Origin: Hydrogenophaga sp.
GTDB lineage: Bacteria > Pseudomonadota > Gammaproteobacteria > Burkholderiales > Burkholderiaceae_C
DNA: 64,000 bases
Direction of reading: 5' to 3'
NCBI GenBank assembly: GCA_018993155.1
Contig: JAGKSX010000061.1
Location: 1-64,000, forward strand
Part shown: positions 1 through 8,917 of the stretch, piece by piece
Layout of the letters: each line of letters begins with the position of its first letter
Position numbering within the stretch: position 1 is the first letter of the stretch
Made by a program: the position numbers and the translations under genes
The notes under the pieces: model-generated
The model's input: the letters and a program-made list of their open reading frames with translations, nothing else
Database searches by the model: none
Told to the model about the DNA's origin: nothing

Positions 1-398
1 AGCGCCGCATCATGATCGGCACCTACGTGCTCAGCCATGGCTACTACGACGCGTACTACCTGCAGGCGCAGAAGATCCGCCGCCTGATCGCGCAGGACTT
101 CCAGGCCGCGTTCGCGCGGTGCGACCTGATCGCCGGCCCGGTGGCCCCCACCGTGGCCTGGAAGCTCGGCGAAAAGAGCAACGACCCGGTGGCCAATTAC
201 CTGGCCGACATCTACACCCTCTCCACCAGCCTCGCCGGCCTGCCCGGCATGAGCGTGCCCGCCGGCTTCGGCGCGGGGGGCCTGCCGGTGGGCCTGCAGC
301 TCGTGGGCAACCACTTCCAGGAAGGCCCGCTGCTGCAGGCCGCGCATGCCTTCCAGCAGGCGACTGACTGGCACACCCGCGTTCCGCAAGGCTATTGA
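1..398 (+). CDS. gatA: GatA, amidotransferase subunit A (C-terminal part)
   Basis: Amidase subunit of the GatCAB complex, which releases ammonia from glutamine so that misacylated Glu-tRNA(Gln) or Asp-tRNA(Asn) can be amidated. The gene enters from the left edge; its first complete codon is at position 3 and about 131 residues remain. The tail shows segments typical of amidase-signature enzymes: [22 protein letters not shown] and the [10 protein letters not shown] ... LPVGLQLVG stretch that lines the substrate pocket. The Ser-Ser-Lys catalytic triad would be upstream of the window. gatB starts one base after the stop codon, so the two are almost certainly co-transcribed, as is usual for gatCAB. 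Confidence 0.93.
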   Translation, partial: RRIMIGTYVLSHGYYDAYYLQAQKIRRLIAQDFQAAFARCDLIAGPVAPTVAWKLGEKSNDPVANYLADIYTLSTSLAGLPGMSVPAGFGAGGLPVGLQLVGNHFQEGPLLQAAHAFQQATDWHTRVPQGY

Positions 399-399
399 C

Positions 400-1854
400 A
401 TGAGTTCCAGCAAATCCCTTCTGGTCGGCGGCTACGAGGTGGTGATCGGTTTCGAGACCCACGCCCAGCTCGCCACGCAATCCAAGATATTCAGCCGCGC
501 GCCCACCGCCTTCGGTGCCGAGCCCAACACGCAGGCCTGCGCGGTGGACCTGGCCCTGCCCGGCACGCTGCCGGTCATGAACCGCGCGGCCGTCGAACTT
601 GCCATCCGCCTGGGTCTGGCGCTGGGTTCGCACATCGCCGAGCAGAGCGTGTTCGCGCGCAAGAACTACTTCTACCCCGACCTGCCCAAGGGGTACCAGA
701 TCAGCCAGTTCGAGATCCCGGTGGTGCAGGGCGGCGAGGTCTCGTTCTTCCTCGGTGACGAGAAGAAGACCGTGCGCCTGGTGCGCGCGCACCTGGAAGA
801 AGACGCGGGCAAGAGCCTGCACGAGGACTTCATCGGCCAGAGCGGCATCGACCTCAACCGCGCCGGCACGCCGCTGCTGGAGATCGTGACCGAGCCCGAC
901 ATCCGCTCCAGCGCCGAGGCCGTGGCCTACGCGAAGGAGCTGCACAAGATCGTCACCTGGATCGGCATCTGCGACGGCAACATGCAGGAAGGCTCGTTCC
1001 GCTGCGACGCCAACGTCTCGGTGCGCAAGCCCGGCGCACCGCTGGGCACGCGCCGCGAGATCAAGAACCTGAACAGCTTCAAATTCATGCAGCAGGCCAT
1101 TGATTACGAGGTGCGCTGGCAGATCGAGCAGATCGAGGACGGCCACGCGATCCAGCAGGCCACCGTGCTGTTCGATCCCGACACCGGCGAGACGCGCGCC
1201 ATGCGCACCAAGGAAGACGCGGCCGATTACCGCTACTTCCCCGACCCGGACCTGCCGCCGCTGGTGATCGCGCGCGACTGGGTGGAACAGGTGAAGGCCG
1301 CCATGCCCGAGCTGCCGCGCGCGATGGCCGAACGCCTGGTGCGCGACTACGGCCTGCCCGAGTACGACGCCACCACGCTCACGCAAAGCCCGGCGATGGC
1401 CGCCTACTTCGAGGCGGCGGCCCAGGCCAGCGGCCAGGCCAAGCTCGTCAGCAACTGGATCATGGGCGAGGTCTCGCGCCGGCTCAACGCCGAGGAGCGC
1501 GACATCGCCGGCGTGCCGGTGAGCGCCGCGCAACTGGCGGCCGTGATCGGGCGCATCGCCGATGGCACGGTGTCGAACAACGCCGCCAAGCAGGTCTTCG
1601 ACGCCCTGTGGACCGGCGAGGGCCGCGAGGTGGACGCCGTCATCGAGGCCAAGGGCCTCAGGCAGATGAACGACAGCGGCGCGCTGGAGAAGATCATCGA
1701 CGAGGTGATGGCCGTCAACGCCGAGATGGTCGAGCAGTTCCGCGCCGGCAAGGACAAGGCGTTCAACGCCCTGGTCGGCCAGGCCATGAAAGCAAGCAAG
1801 GGCAAGGCCAACCCGCAACAGGTCAACGACCTGCTGCGCCAGAGACTCGGTTGA
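400..1854 (+). CDS. gatB: GatB, amidotransferase subunit B
   Basis: The tRNA-binding and kinase subunit of GatCAB, 484 residues, the usual length. It phosphorylates the Glu or Asp side chain on the mischarged tRNA and transfers the ammonia supplied by GatA. Visible hallmarks are GFETHAQL near residue 17, the [12 protein letters not shown] motif near residue 90, and [16 protein letters not shown] near residue 150, all in the catalytic cradle. The C-terminus ends in a tRNA-recognising YqeY-like helical domain ([20 protein letters not shown]). I chose the ATG at 400, directly after the gatA stop; an in-frame ATG at 346 lies inside gatA and would add residues absent from the family. Confidence 0.97.
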   Translation: MSSSKSLLVGGYEVVIGFETHAQLATQSKIFSRAPTAFGAEPNTQACAVDLALPGTLPVMNRAAVELAIRLGLALGSHIAEQSVFARKNYFYPDLPKGYQISQFEIPVVQGGEVSFFLGDEKKTVRLVRAHLEEDAGKSLHEDFIGQSGIDLNRAGTPLLEIVTEPDIRSSAEAVAYAKELHKIVTWIGICDGNMQEGSFRCDANVSVRKPGAPLGTRREIKNLNSFKFMQQAIDYEVRWQIEQIEDGHAIQQATVLFDPDTGETRAMRTKEDAADYRYFPDPDLPPLVIARDWVEQVKAAMPELPRAMAERLVRDYGLPEYDATTLTQSPAMAAYFEAAAQASGQAKLVSNWIMGEVSRRLNAEERDIAGVPVSAAQLAAVIGRIADGTVSNNAAKQVFDALWTGEGREVDAVIEAKGLRQMNDSGALEKIIDEVMAVNAEMVEQFRAGKDKAFNALVGQAMKASKGKANPQQVNDLLRQRLG

Positions 1855-1857
1855 GGG

Positions 1858-2559
1858 TCAGCGCCCGGCGGATGCCGGGCTGCCGACGCCGGTGCGGCTG
1901 CCGCCTGCGGCCGTCCAGAGCTGGCGCAGCTTGGCCAGCTCTTCGTCGAAGCGGGCGTTGATGCGCTGTTTTTCCTGGACCTGCTCGTCCAGGAAGCGCT
2001 TCTGCACCACCATCTGCTTCTCGTTGTCTTCGATCTTGCGCTTGAGCCAGTTGGGCGCCTTGCTGACGTCGTTCTGGTAGAACTCCAGCTCGACGTTGAT
2101 GTCCTTGCGTTGCGCCACCAGCGCCAGTTCGCGCTTGTTCACCGCGCCGATGACCTCGTCGATCTGCGCCAGGGCGTCGGCCCGCTCCTTGTCGTGCACC
2201 CCCTGGTTGGGATAGCGGATCATCAGGGCGCGCTCGCGGCGCTTCTCTTCCTGCAGGCGGCTGCGCTGTTCCTCTTCCTGCTTGCGCTGGGCGTCGAGCC
2301 TGGCACGCTCGTCGGCGGTGTAGCTCGGCGGCAGCGTCTTGCGCACGGTGCCGCTGTTGCCCAGTTGCTGCTGCTCACGGTCCAGGCATTCGACGATGGG
2401 GCGGTCTCGAACGATGGTATTGCCCTTGGCATCCTTGCAGGTGTACATGCCCGCCTGCGCGTGTGCCGTGTCCCACAGGCCCCCGCCGAGCAACAGCGCG
2501 CCGCCGGCCAGCCACAGGCGACGGGAGAGAACAGAGAGCAAGGGGTGGTGCAGGGTCAT
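1858..2559 (-). CDS. DUF4124 domain exported protein with coiled coil
   Basis: Function unknown. The 233-residue product starts with a hydrophobic export signal, with likely cleavage after AHA near residue 34. A short DUF4124-like segment follows (MYTCKDAKGNTIVRDRP), a small domain found near the N-terminus of many proteobacterial periplasmic proteins. The rest is highly charged and probably a coiled coil (ERARLDAQRKQEEEQ and the later EDNEKQMVVQKR region). The ATG at 2559 puts the signal peptide at the N-terminus; the longer in-frame start at 2634 would run into pyrE. It follows pyrE by 13 bases on the same strand and converges with gatB with only three bases between stops. Confidence 0.8.
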   Translation of the reverse strand: MTLHHPLLSVLSRRLWLAGGALLLGGGLWDTAHAQAGMYTCKDAKGNTIVRDRPIVECLDREQQQLGNSGTVRKTLPPSYTADERARLDAQRKQEEEQRSRLQEEKRRERALMIRYPNQGVHDKERADALAQIDEVIGAVNKRELALVAQRKDINVELEFYQNDVSKAPNWLKRKIEDNEKQMVVQKRFLDEQVQEKQRINARFDEELAKLRQLWTAAGGSRTGVGSPASAGR

Positions 2560-2572
2560 CGTGGAAGAAGGG

Positions 2573-3289
2573 TCAGGACACGCCGTAGCGTTGCCGGTAG
2601 GCCAGCACCCGTTCGCGGTGCGAATCGAACTCACCGCCAGAGCGGGCGGTCAAATAGTGCAGCAAATCGGCCAGCCTCGCAATCGTGCAGACCTGCATGC
2701 CCAGCTCGCGCTGGACATATTGCACAGCGCTGTGGTTCACGTCGCGCACCTGGCCGTCGTTGCCGACCTCGGTGGCCTTTTCCTGGCGGTCCAGTGCGAT
2801 CGCGATGGCGTGTGGCGTGGCGCCAGCGGCGCGGATGAGTGCGATGGATTCGCGCGCCGCGGTGCCCGCGGACATCACGTCGTCGACGATCAGCACGCGG
2901 CCCTTGAGCGGCGCGCCCACCAGCGTGCCGCCTTCGCCATGGTCCTTGGCTTCCTTGCGGTTGTAGGCGAAGGGCACATTGCGGCCCAGCCGCGCGAGCT
3001 CGATGGACACGGCCGCGCCCAGCGGAATGCCCTTGTAGGCCGGGCCGAAGATCATGTCGAACTCGATGCCGCTGGCGACCAGGGCTTTTGCATAGAATTG
3101 TGCGAGCCGGCCCAGCTTGGCGCCGTCGTCGAACAGACCGGCGTTGAAGAAATAAGGGCTCATGCGCCCGGCCTTGGTCTTGAATTCACCAAAGCGCAAC
3201 ACGCCGGCATCGACGCAAAACTGCACGAATTCCTGCGCGAGCGCAGCATCGGGCGCGCCGGCCTTCGCCGCGCCTGTATCCAACACCAT
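2573..3289 (-). CDS. pyrE: Orotate phosphoribosyltransferase
   Basis: Converts orotate plus PRPP to orotidine 5'-phosphate in pyrimidine synthesis; cytosolic. The protein has 238 residues, close to the family norm. The PRPP-binding motif VLIVDDVMSAGTA is clear, as are the N-terminal FKTKAGRMSPYFFN segment and the loop FAYNRKEAKDHGEGG, which carries the catalytic Lys-rich flexible loop. The ATG at 3289 has a good ribosome site (AAGGA seven bases upstream). That ribosome site sits inside the start region of the divergent exodeoxyribonuclease gene, so the two genes share their 5' ends. Confidence 0.97.
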   Translation of the reverse strand: MVLDTGAAKAGAPDAALAQEFVQFCVDAGVLRFGEFKTKAGRMSPYFFNAGLFDDGAKLGRLAQFYAKALVASGIEFDMIFGPAYKGIPLGAAVSIELARLGRNVPFAYNRKEAKDHGEGGTLVGAPLKGRVLIVDDVMSAGTAARESIALIRAAGATPHAIAIALDRQEKATEVGNDGQVRDVNHSAVQYVQRELGMQVCTIARLADLLHYLTARSGGEFDSHRERVLAYRQRYGVS

Positions 3290-3299
3290 GGAGAGATCC

Positions 3300-4091
3300 T
3301 TGTTCAAACTGACCAGCCTCAACCTCAACGGCATCCGTTCCGCCACCACCAAGGGGCTGGAGAAATGGCTCGCCGCGCACCGGCCCGATTGTATTTGCGT
3401 GCAGGAGGTCAAGGCCCAGGCTGCCGACGTGAGCGGCCGCTTTGAAGAAATCGCCGGCCTCAAGGGGCACTTCCACTACGCCCAGAAAAAAGGTTACTCG
3501 GGCACGGCGGTGTACACCCGCCACGAGCCGAGCGACGTGATCATCGGCTACGGTTCACCCGAGTTCGACGCCGAGGGCCGCTTCACCGAACTGCGCTTCG
3601 ACACGCCCCAGCGCAAGCTCTCCATCCTGAGCGTCTATTTCCCCAGCGGCTCCTCGGGCCCCGAGCGGCAGGAAGCCAAATACCGCTTTCTCGATGGCTT
3701 CTACCCCCATCTGCAGGCGCTCAAGGGTGGGCGCGAGTTCATCCTGTGCGGCGACGTGAACATCGCCCACCAGCAGAAAGACCTGAAGAACTGGCGCAGC
3801 AACCAGAAGAACAGCGGCTTCCTGCCCGAAGAACGGGCCTGGATGACGAAGTTGCTCGACGAGGCCGGGCTGGTGGACGTCTACCGCCGGCTGCAGCCCG
3901 ACACCACCGACACCTGCTACACATGGTGGAGCAATCGGGGCCAGGCCTACGCGAACAACGTGGGGTGGCGGCTGGACTACCACCTCGCCACGCCGGCCAT
4001 GGCAGCGCTCGCGCGCAGCGAGTCCATCTACAAGGGCGAGAAGTTTTCCGACCACGCGCCGCTGACGATCGAATACGACTTCCAACACTGA
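3300..4091 (+). CDS. xth: Exodeoxyribonuclease III
   Basis: AP endonuclease and 3'-5' exonuclease of base-excision repair, exonuclease-endonuclease-phosphatase fold. Family motifs are all present: LTSLNLNGIRSA, CVQEVKAQ (catalytic Glu), GDVNIAHQ, WRLDYHLAT and SDHAPL. I favour the TTG at 3300 (263 residues, protein beginning with FKLTSLNLNG) because GGAGAG lies four bases upstream and homologues start there. The in-frame ATG at 3288 would add four residues but lacks a ribosome site and overlaps the pyrE start codon on the other strand within a CCATGG hexamer. Confidence 0.93.
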   Translation: MFKLTSLNLNGIRSATTKGLEKWLAAHRPDCICVQEVKAQAADVSGRFEEIAGLKGHFHYAQKKGYSGTAVYTRHEPSDVIIGYGSPEFDAEGRFTELRFDTPQRKLSILSVYFPSGSSGPERQEAKYRFLDGFYPHLQALKGGREFILCGDVNIAHQQKDLKNWRSNQKNSGFLPEERAWMTKLLDEAGLVDVYRRLQPDTTDTCYTWWSNRGQAYANNVGWRLDYHLATPAMAALARSESIYKGEKFSDHAPLTIEYDFQH

Positions 4092-4106
4092 GCGAAGGAG
4101 CGGTCC

Positions 4107-4742
4107 ATGTTCCCGACGGAGATCCTGCTGGCCTACGTGGCCGCCTGCACCCTGGTGGTGGTGTCGCCCGGGCCCGACAACATCCTGGCCATCGGCCGGG
4201 GCCTGAGCCAGGGCCCACTGGCCGCCGCACTCTCGGCCTTCGGCGCGGGGCTGGGCATCCTGTTCCACACGCTCGCGGCCACCTTCGGCCTGTCGCTCAT
4301 CATCCAGGGCTCGCCCGAGGCGTTCTGGGCCGTGAAGGTGGTGGGCGCGCTGTACCTGCTGTGGCTGGGTTGCAAGGCGCTGGTCGCCGGTGACCTGATT
4401 TCGTTCAAGCCCTCGGCGCGCGTGCCGCTGCGCAAGGTGCTGCTCACGGGCGTGTTGTCCAACGTGCTCAACCCCAAGCCGGGCCTGTTCGTGCTTGCTT
4501 TCCTGCCCCAGTTCGTGAGCGCGGGGCGTGGCCCGGTGGTGGTGCAGATGCTGGTCTACGGCGCGATCTTCGCGCTGATGACGGCGGTGATCTTCGCGCT
4601 CATGGGCGGCTTCGCGTCCCGCCTGGCGGGCTGGCTGCAGGCGCGGCCGAAGGTGGTGCGCGGTGTGAACGTGGGTGCGGGCCTCACCTTCATCGCCGCC
4701 GGTCTGTCGGTCCTGTCGCTCAAGCAGCGCAGCGTGCCCTGA
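4107..4742 (+). CDS. LysE/RhtB-family amino acid exporter
   Basis: Inner-membrane translocator of the LysE superfamily, which exports amino acids or related small molecules; substrate not predictable here. The 211-residue length, six predicted hydrophobic segments and the N-terminal signature VVVSPGPDNILAIGRG fit the family, as does the NVLNPKPGLFVLAFLPQF segment after the third helix. The start has GGAG seven bases upstream. It lies 15 bases after the exodeoxyribonuclease gene on the same strand and converges with the TRAP operon on its right. Confidence 0.92.
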   Translation: MFPTEILLAYVAACTLVVVSPGPDNILAIGRGLSQGPLAAALSAFGAGLGILFHTLAATFGLSLIIQGSPEAFWAVKVVGALYLLWLGCKALVAGDLISFKPSARVPLRKVLLTGVLSNVLNPKPGLFVLAFLPQFVSAGRGPVVVQMLVYGAIFALMTAVIFALMGGFASRLAGWLQARPKVVRGVNVGAGLTFIAAGLSVLSLKQRSVP

Positions 4743-4773
4743 GCACGCCGCTGCTGCCGGACGCCGTTCGCAC

Positions 4774-6075
4774 TCAGATGTGCGACGGCAGCCAGGTGGC
4801 CAGCGCTGGCCAGACGTAGATCAGCCAGGCCAGGAACAGGATCAGCACCCAGTACGGCACCGAGCCCATGAAGATCTCGCTGACCTTGATGTTGCGGTCC
4901 GGGATGGCGGCCTTGACCACAAACACACCGATGCCGAAGGGGGGCGTGAGCACGCCGGCCTCGATCACCAGGATGCCGATCAGCGCGAACGTGATCGGGT
5001 CGATGCCCAGGGCCGTGGCCACCGGCCAGAAGATCGGCACCGTCAGCAGCATGATGGAGATGCTGTCGATCATCGCGCCCAGGACGAACCACACCACCAC
5101 CATGAACAGCAGCGTTCCCCCGGTGCCCAGGCCCATGGACGCCAGCAGGCCCTGCACCTCCTGTGGCACGCCATTGAGCGCAATGAGCTTGCTGTAGATC
5201 GTGGCCGTCAACAGCAACAACATGATGGGCGTGACGGTGCGGCCGGACTCGACGAAAGCGTCGAACACGCCGCGCCAGCGCATGCCCTTGGCCCAGGCCA
5301 GGACGGCCGAGCCCACCAGGCCGATGGCGCTGCCCTCGGTGGGGGTGAAGTAGCCGAACCAGATGCCGCCCAGCGTCACCGCGATCAGAAGGCCTACGCC
5401 GAGCGAGCCGCCGATCTGGGCCCGGGTGAGGGCGACGCGGTCCTCGCTCGCGATTTCGGGGGCTGCCGAAGGCCGCAGCTTGGCGTAGACCATGCAATAC
5501 ACGGCATACATGAAGGCCAGCAGCAGGCCCGGGAACACACCAGCGGCGAACAGCTTGCCGACCGACTGCTCGGTGAGGATGGCCCAGACGATCATGAACA
5601 CGGAGGGCGGGATCAACAGCCCGAGCACGGAGCTGCCGGCGATGCAGCCCGTGGCGAAGCTGCGGCTGTAGCGCGCCTCGCGCATGGCCGGGTAAGCGAC
5701 ATGGCTGAAGGCCGCGGCGGCGGCCACGCCCACGCCGGTCACGGCGGCGAACACCGCGTTGCCGCCCACGGTCGCCACCGCCAGGCGGCCCGGTACGCCC
5801 CGCAGCCCTCGGTTGACCACGTTGAACAGGTCGCTGGCCGCGCCGCAGTGCGCGATCAGCATGCCCATCACCGTGAAGCAGGGGATCACGATGAAGTTGT
5901 ATTCCTTGATGCCCGAGAGCGCGGACTGCTGCAGCAGGTTGATCATCGGGTCGACACCGCCCAGCGCGAAGTACAGGCCCAGCGCGGCCGAGGCGGCGAA
6001 AGCGAAGACGATGGGCACGCCCACCACGACGAGGACGAGCAGCGCGATCAGGCCGCTCCACATTTCGAGAGACAT
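4774..6075 (-). CDS. TRAP transporter large permease, DctM type
   Basis: Large membrane subunit of a tripartite ATP-independent periplasmic transporter, which imports a carboxylate-type ligand with a sodium gradient. The 433-residue product is hydrophobic throughout, with the family's GLRGVPGRLAVATVGGNAVF and SSVLGLLIPPSVFMIVW segments and the conserved TPPFGIGVFV near the C-terminus. The ATG at 6075 starts MSLEMWSG; a longer frame reading to 6237 overlaps the small permease gene and is not needed. It is the last gene of a leftward operon starting at 10268. The substrate is unknown; the enzymes at the head of the operon suggest a small organic acid or ester product. Confidence 0.95.
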   Translation of the reverse strand: MSLEMWSGLIALLVLVVVGVPIVFAFAASAALGLYFALGGVDPMINLLQQSALSGIKEYNFIVIPCFTVMGMLIAHCGAASDLFNVVNRGLRGVPGRLAVATVGGNAVFAAVTGVGVAAAAAFSHVAYPAMREARYSRSFATGCIAGSSVLGLLIPPSVFMIVWAILTEQSVGKLFAAGVFPGLLLAFMYAVYCMVYAKLRPSAAPEIASEDRVALTRAQIGGSLGVGLLIAVTLGGIWFGYFTPTEGSAIGLVGSAVLAWAKGMRWRGVFDAFVESGRTVTPIMLLLLTATIYSKLIALNGVPQEVQGLLASMGLGTGGTLLFMVVVWFVLGAMIDSISIMLLTVPIFWPVATALGIDPITFALIGILVIEAGVLTPPFGIGVFVVKAAIPDRNIKVSEIFMGSVPYWVLILFLAWLIYVWPALATWLPSHI

Positions 6076-6085
6076 GGTCTGTTTC

Positions 6086-6595
6086 CTATTCCGGCAGTTG
6101 TTCTTCTTCCTGGACGCCCAGGCGGCCGCGCACGCCTTCGGCGACGAAGCCGATGCACACCAGCGCGGCCACCACCCACAGCACGATGGAGCCGAAGCGC
6201 AGCGGCCACGCGGGGATGCGGAAAGCGTCGTTGCCAAAGAACTCGCCGCTGTTCCAGCCCGCCAGCGAGGGCTCCCAGGACGCGATCACCATGGCGATGA
6301 AGAACGCCGCGCCCAGCAGGTAGGTGAAGGCATTGAGCTGGCTGCGCACCGCCGGCGACAGCCGATCCAGGAAGAAGGTGACGCGCAGCAGCTTGCGCTC
6401 GCGGATCACGTATGGCGCCTGCATGAAGGTCAGCAGCACCAGCCCCACGCCCGCGAGCTCGGCGGTGCCCGCGAAGGGGCGGTTGAACAACAGGCGGCCT
6501 GCCACGTCGTAGCAGATCACCAGCGTCAGGATGGCGAGCACAACGGCGCCCGCCACATGCAGCCCCAGCAGGGCCCGATCGGTCCAGGTTTTCAT
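6086..6595 (-). CDS. TRAP transporter small permease, DctQ type
   Basis: Small membrane subunit that pairs with the DctM protein encoded ten bases downstream. The 169-residue product has the four hydrophobic segments expected for DctQ and a charged loop (REREL-like ERKLLRVTFFLDRL) between helices two and three, which is the most conserved part of this family. The ATG at 6595 is preceded by a GGAG ribosome site (AAGGAG in the transcribed sense). It is separated from the DctP gene by an MFS transporter gene, an unusual layout for a TRAP operon. Confidence 0.92.
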   Translation of the reverse strand: MKTWTDRALLGLHVAGAVVLAILTLVICYDVAGRLLFNRPFAGTAELAGVGLVLLTFMQAPYVIRERKLLRVTFFLDRLSPAVRSQLNAFTYLLGAAFFIAMVIASWEPSLAGWNSGEFFGNDAFRIPAWPLRFGSIVLWVVAALVCIGFVAEGVRGRLGVQEEEQLPE

Positions 6596-6617
6596 TCAAT
6601 CTCCTTGTTTTTCAGCT

Positions 6618-7823
6618 TCACGCATCTTTTTCACGGCGCGCGCTGGCGCCTTGACGATGGGCCGCGAGCAGGGCGAGCAGGCCCATGCCGACCATGATCA
6701 GCGCCACCACGGCCGTTCTCTGGGTGGCGGTGCCTGGCAGCAGGGCGGCCCCACCGCTGACCACCGCGCCCACCGCCATTTGCAGCATGCCGGTAAAGGC
6801 CGCTGCCATGCCGGCTCGCGAGGGCAGGGCCTGCATCACCACGCTCAGCGCCGATGGAAAGATCACGCCATGGCCCGCCGAGTAGGCCAGCATGCCGATG
6901 ATCCACGCCAGGGGCGAGGGCCACCAGGCACATGCCAGGATCGCGATCACGCCCAGCGCCGACAGGCCGGCGCCCCAGGTGCACAGCGCCAGGCCACTCC
7001 AGAGGCGCGCCTGGCGCATGGCCCAAAGGCTGCCACCCAGAAAGCCCAGGTAGGTTCCGCCCAGCACCCAGGCGATCTCGCGCCCGTCCAGGCCCACGGA
7101 CTCGCGCAGCGCTGCCGGACCTTGGGCGATCAGCAGGAAGAACACCGAGCTGATCGCGGCAAAACCCAGCGCCACCCAGCGCGGCACGCGGTGGTGCCAG
7201 AGCACGCCCAGCGTGTCCCAGTCCGGCGGGGTGGTGCCGCTGGGTCGGGTTTCCGTGTGGCGCCAGCCGGCGAGCACCACGCCCAGCGCGATCAACACCG
7301 GGACCACGCCCAGCGCCACGCGCCAGCCCCCGCCCCAGACCAGGAGTGCCCAGCCCAGCACCGGCGCCACGGCGGGCGTGAGCGCAAAGGCCACCGAGAT
7401 GATGGCCATGCCGCGCTGCAGCGCCACGCCACTGCACAGGTCGCGCAGCGTGGCGCGAGGCACCACCAGCACCACGCTCAGACCCAGCCCGGTGAGTCCA
7501 CGGCCCAGCAGCAGCACGCCGGCGTCCGGCGCCAGGGCGGCCGCCGCGCTGCCGGCCAGGGCCAGCAGCAGCCCCGCCACCAGGGTGCCACGGCGCCCCC
7601 AGCGGTCGGCGCTCACCCCTGCCAGGGGTTGGCCGATGGCCAGCCCCAGCACGTAGAGTGCGATCGCTGCCTGGCCCTGCGCCGCCGTGAGCCCGAGGGC
7701 ATCGCGCAGTGCCACATCCAGCGGCACGAGCAGGTTGAGGCCCAGTGGCGGCAGGCACGCGATCGCGGTGAGCCAGATCAGCCATGAACGGGTGGTCCGG
7801 CCGGATGATGGGAGGGTGGTCAC
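6618..7823 (-). CDS. MFS transporter, Bcr/CflA-like
   Basis: Twelve-helix major facilitator carrier of 401 residues, probably a proton-driven exporter. The loop between helices two and three carries the MFS signature (GVSADRWGRRGTL), and the region after helix four has the RGLTGLGLSVVLVVPRATLRD pattern of the Bcr/CflA drug-export group (motif C region). Its place is odd: it sits between the substrate-binding protein and the membrane subunits of a TRAP transporter, with 22 and 19 base gaps. It may export a product or excess of the compound that the TRAP system imports. Substrate unknown. Confidence 0.87.
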   Translation of the reverse strand: MTTLPSSGRTTRSWLIWLTAIACLPPLGLNLLVPLDVALRDALGLTAAQGQAAIALYVLGLAIGQPLAGVSADRWGRRGTLVAGLLLALAGSAAAALAPDAGVLLLGRGLTGLGLSVVLVVPRATLRDLCSGVALQRGMAIISVAFALTPAVAPVLGWALLVWGGGWRVALGVVPVLIALGVVLAGWRHTETRPSGTTPPDWDTLGVLWHHRVPRWVALGFAAISSVFFLLIAQGPAALRESVGLDGREIAWVLGGTYLGFLGGSLWAMRQARLWSGLALCTWGAGLSALGVIAILACAWWPSPLAWIIGMLAYSAGHGVIFPSALSVVMQALPSRAGMAAAFTGMLQMAVGAVVSGGAALLPGTATQRTAVVALIMVGMGLLALLAAHRQGASARREKDA

Positions 7824-7842
7824 CAGAGCGCGGTGCCGTCGC

Positions 7843-8895
7843 TCAGAGCGGGTAGTCGATCGGGAACTTGTAGCCGGCCTCGTTCAGGAAGCGCACGTAG
7901 GTCTTGAGCACCTCGGTGGCGGGTTGGCCTTTGCCGTCGAGCTCCTTGGCGGCCTTGCCGGGCAGGTCCTTGAGCAGCTCGGCCCAGCGCTTCTTCTCCG
8001 CGTCGGGCAGGGTGTTGACCTTGACGCCAGCGGCCTTGGCGCGCGTTTCCACCTCGATGTCGCGCTGCTTGCTGATCTCGGCCACTCGCATGGACGACTC
8101 CTCGGCCACTTCGTCGATGATGGCGACCACCTCCTTGGGCAGCTTGGCGCGCGTGTCCAGGTTCATGAACGCGACCAGCGTGCTCAGCGAGCCGAAGCCG
8201 GTCTTGTTGAACACCTTGGCAACTTCCTGCAGCTTGAAAGCCTCGAGGCCGGAGATGTAGAACAGGCTGCCGTCGGCCAGGCCGTTCTGGATCGCCTGGT
8301 AGTGCTCGCCGATGCCCAGCGTGACCGGCACCGCGCCCAGCGGAATGAACAGCGGGGCATTGGTGCCCGCCAGGGCGATGCGCTTGCCCTTGAGTTCGGC
8401 CACGCTGTTCCAGTCGAACTTGGTCGTCACACCATAGGCTTCCGAGGTCATGGCGCCGAGCACGTGGCTGTTGTAGGGCTTCATGCTGGCCTGCAGGGCC
8501 GGCACTTCCTTGATCATGCGGTTGGACACCTTCTGCTGCAGCACCGGGTCGGGGGAGGTGAAGGGCACGTAGGCGCTGTAGTTCAGCAGGCCGGCGCGCG
8601 ATTGTTCGAAGCCGATGGGCGACAGGCCGATGTCCAGCGTGCCTTTCTGCACGGCCTCGATCACGCCATCGACCTTGGCGACGCTGCCGCCCCAGGCCTT
8701 GATGAAACGGATGTCGTGACCGGTCTTTTCCTTCACGCGCTTGCCGACTTCGGTGGCGAAGTAGGTGTCGTACACGCCCACGTAGGTCAGGCCGGTGGGG
8801 TGGCCGCCGCCCATGCGCAGCGTGAAGCTGGCGGCGCTGGCGCCGCCGATGGCCGCGGCCAGCGCGGTGAGGGTGAGCAGTTGTTTGATTTTCAT
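7843..8895 (-). CDS. TRAP transporter substrate-binding protein, DctP type
   Basis: Periplasmic ligand receptor of the TRAP system, 350 residues. A signal peptide is clear at the N-terminus (MKIKQLLTLTALAAAIGGASA, cut after ASA near residue 21). DctP-family features follow: VGVYDTYFATEVGKRV, the VEAVQKGTLDIGL-type segment (VIEAVQKGTLDIGLSPIG), and LKGKRIALAG with a downstream GAVPV turn, which shape the ligand cleft. The C-terminal half has the usual long helices (ISKQRDIEVETRAKAAG). Its gene follows the hydrolase by 22 bases in the same operon. The ligand cannot be read from the sequence. Confidence 0.94.
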   Translation of the reverse strand: MKIKQLLTLTALAAAIGGASAASFTLRMGGGHPTGLTYVGVYDTYFATEVGKRVKEKTGHDIRFIKAWGGSVAKVDGVIEAVQKGTLDIGLSPIGFEQSRAGLLNYSAYVPFTSPDPVLQQKVSNRMIKEVPALQASMKPYNSHVLGAMTSEAYGVTTKFDWNSVAELKGKRIALAGTNAPLFIPLGAVPVTLGIGEHYQAIQNGLADGSLFYISGLEAFKLQEVAKVFNKTGFGSLSTLVAFMNLDTRAKLPKEVVAIIDEVAEESSMRVAEISKQRDIEVETRAKAAGVKVNTLPDAEKKRWAELLKDLPGKAAKELDGKGQPATEVLKTYVRFLNEAGYKFPIDYPL

Positions 8896-8917
8896 TCTTG
8901 TCTCCTGGTTGTCGGGG

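Noticed and set aside
31..1818. Long open frame of 595 codons on the minus strand opposite gatB
   Set aside because: It mirrors gatB throughout, is low-complexity and rich in Arg, Ala, Gly and His as expected from the reverse of G+C-rich codons, and has no family motifs.
1864..1879. Hairpin CCCGGC-GGAT-GCCGGG between gatB and the DUF4124 gene
   Set aside because: It lies in the coding end of the DUF4124 gene and has no T run, so it cannot be called a terminator with confidence.
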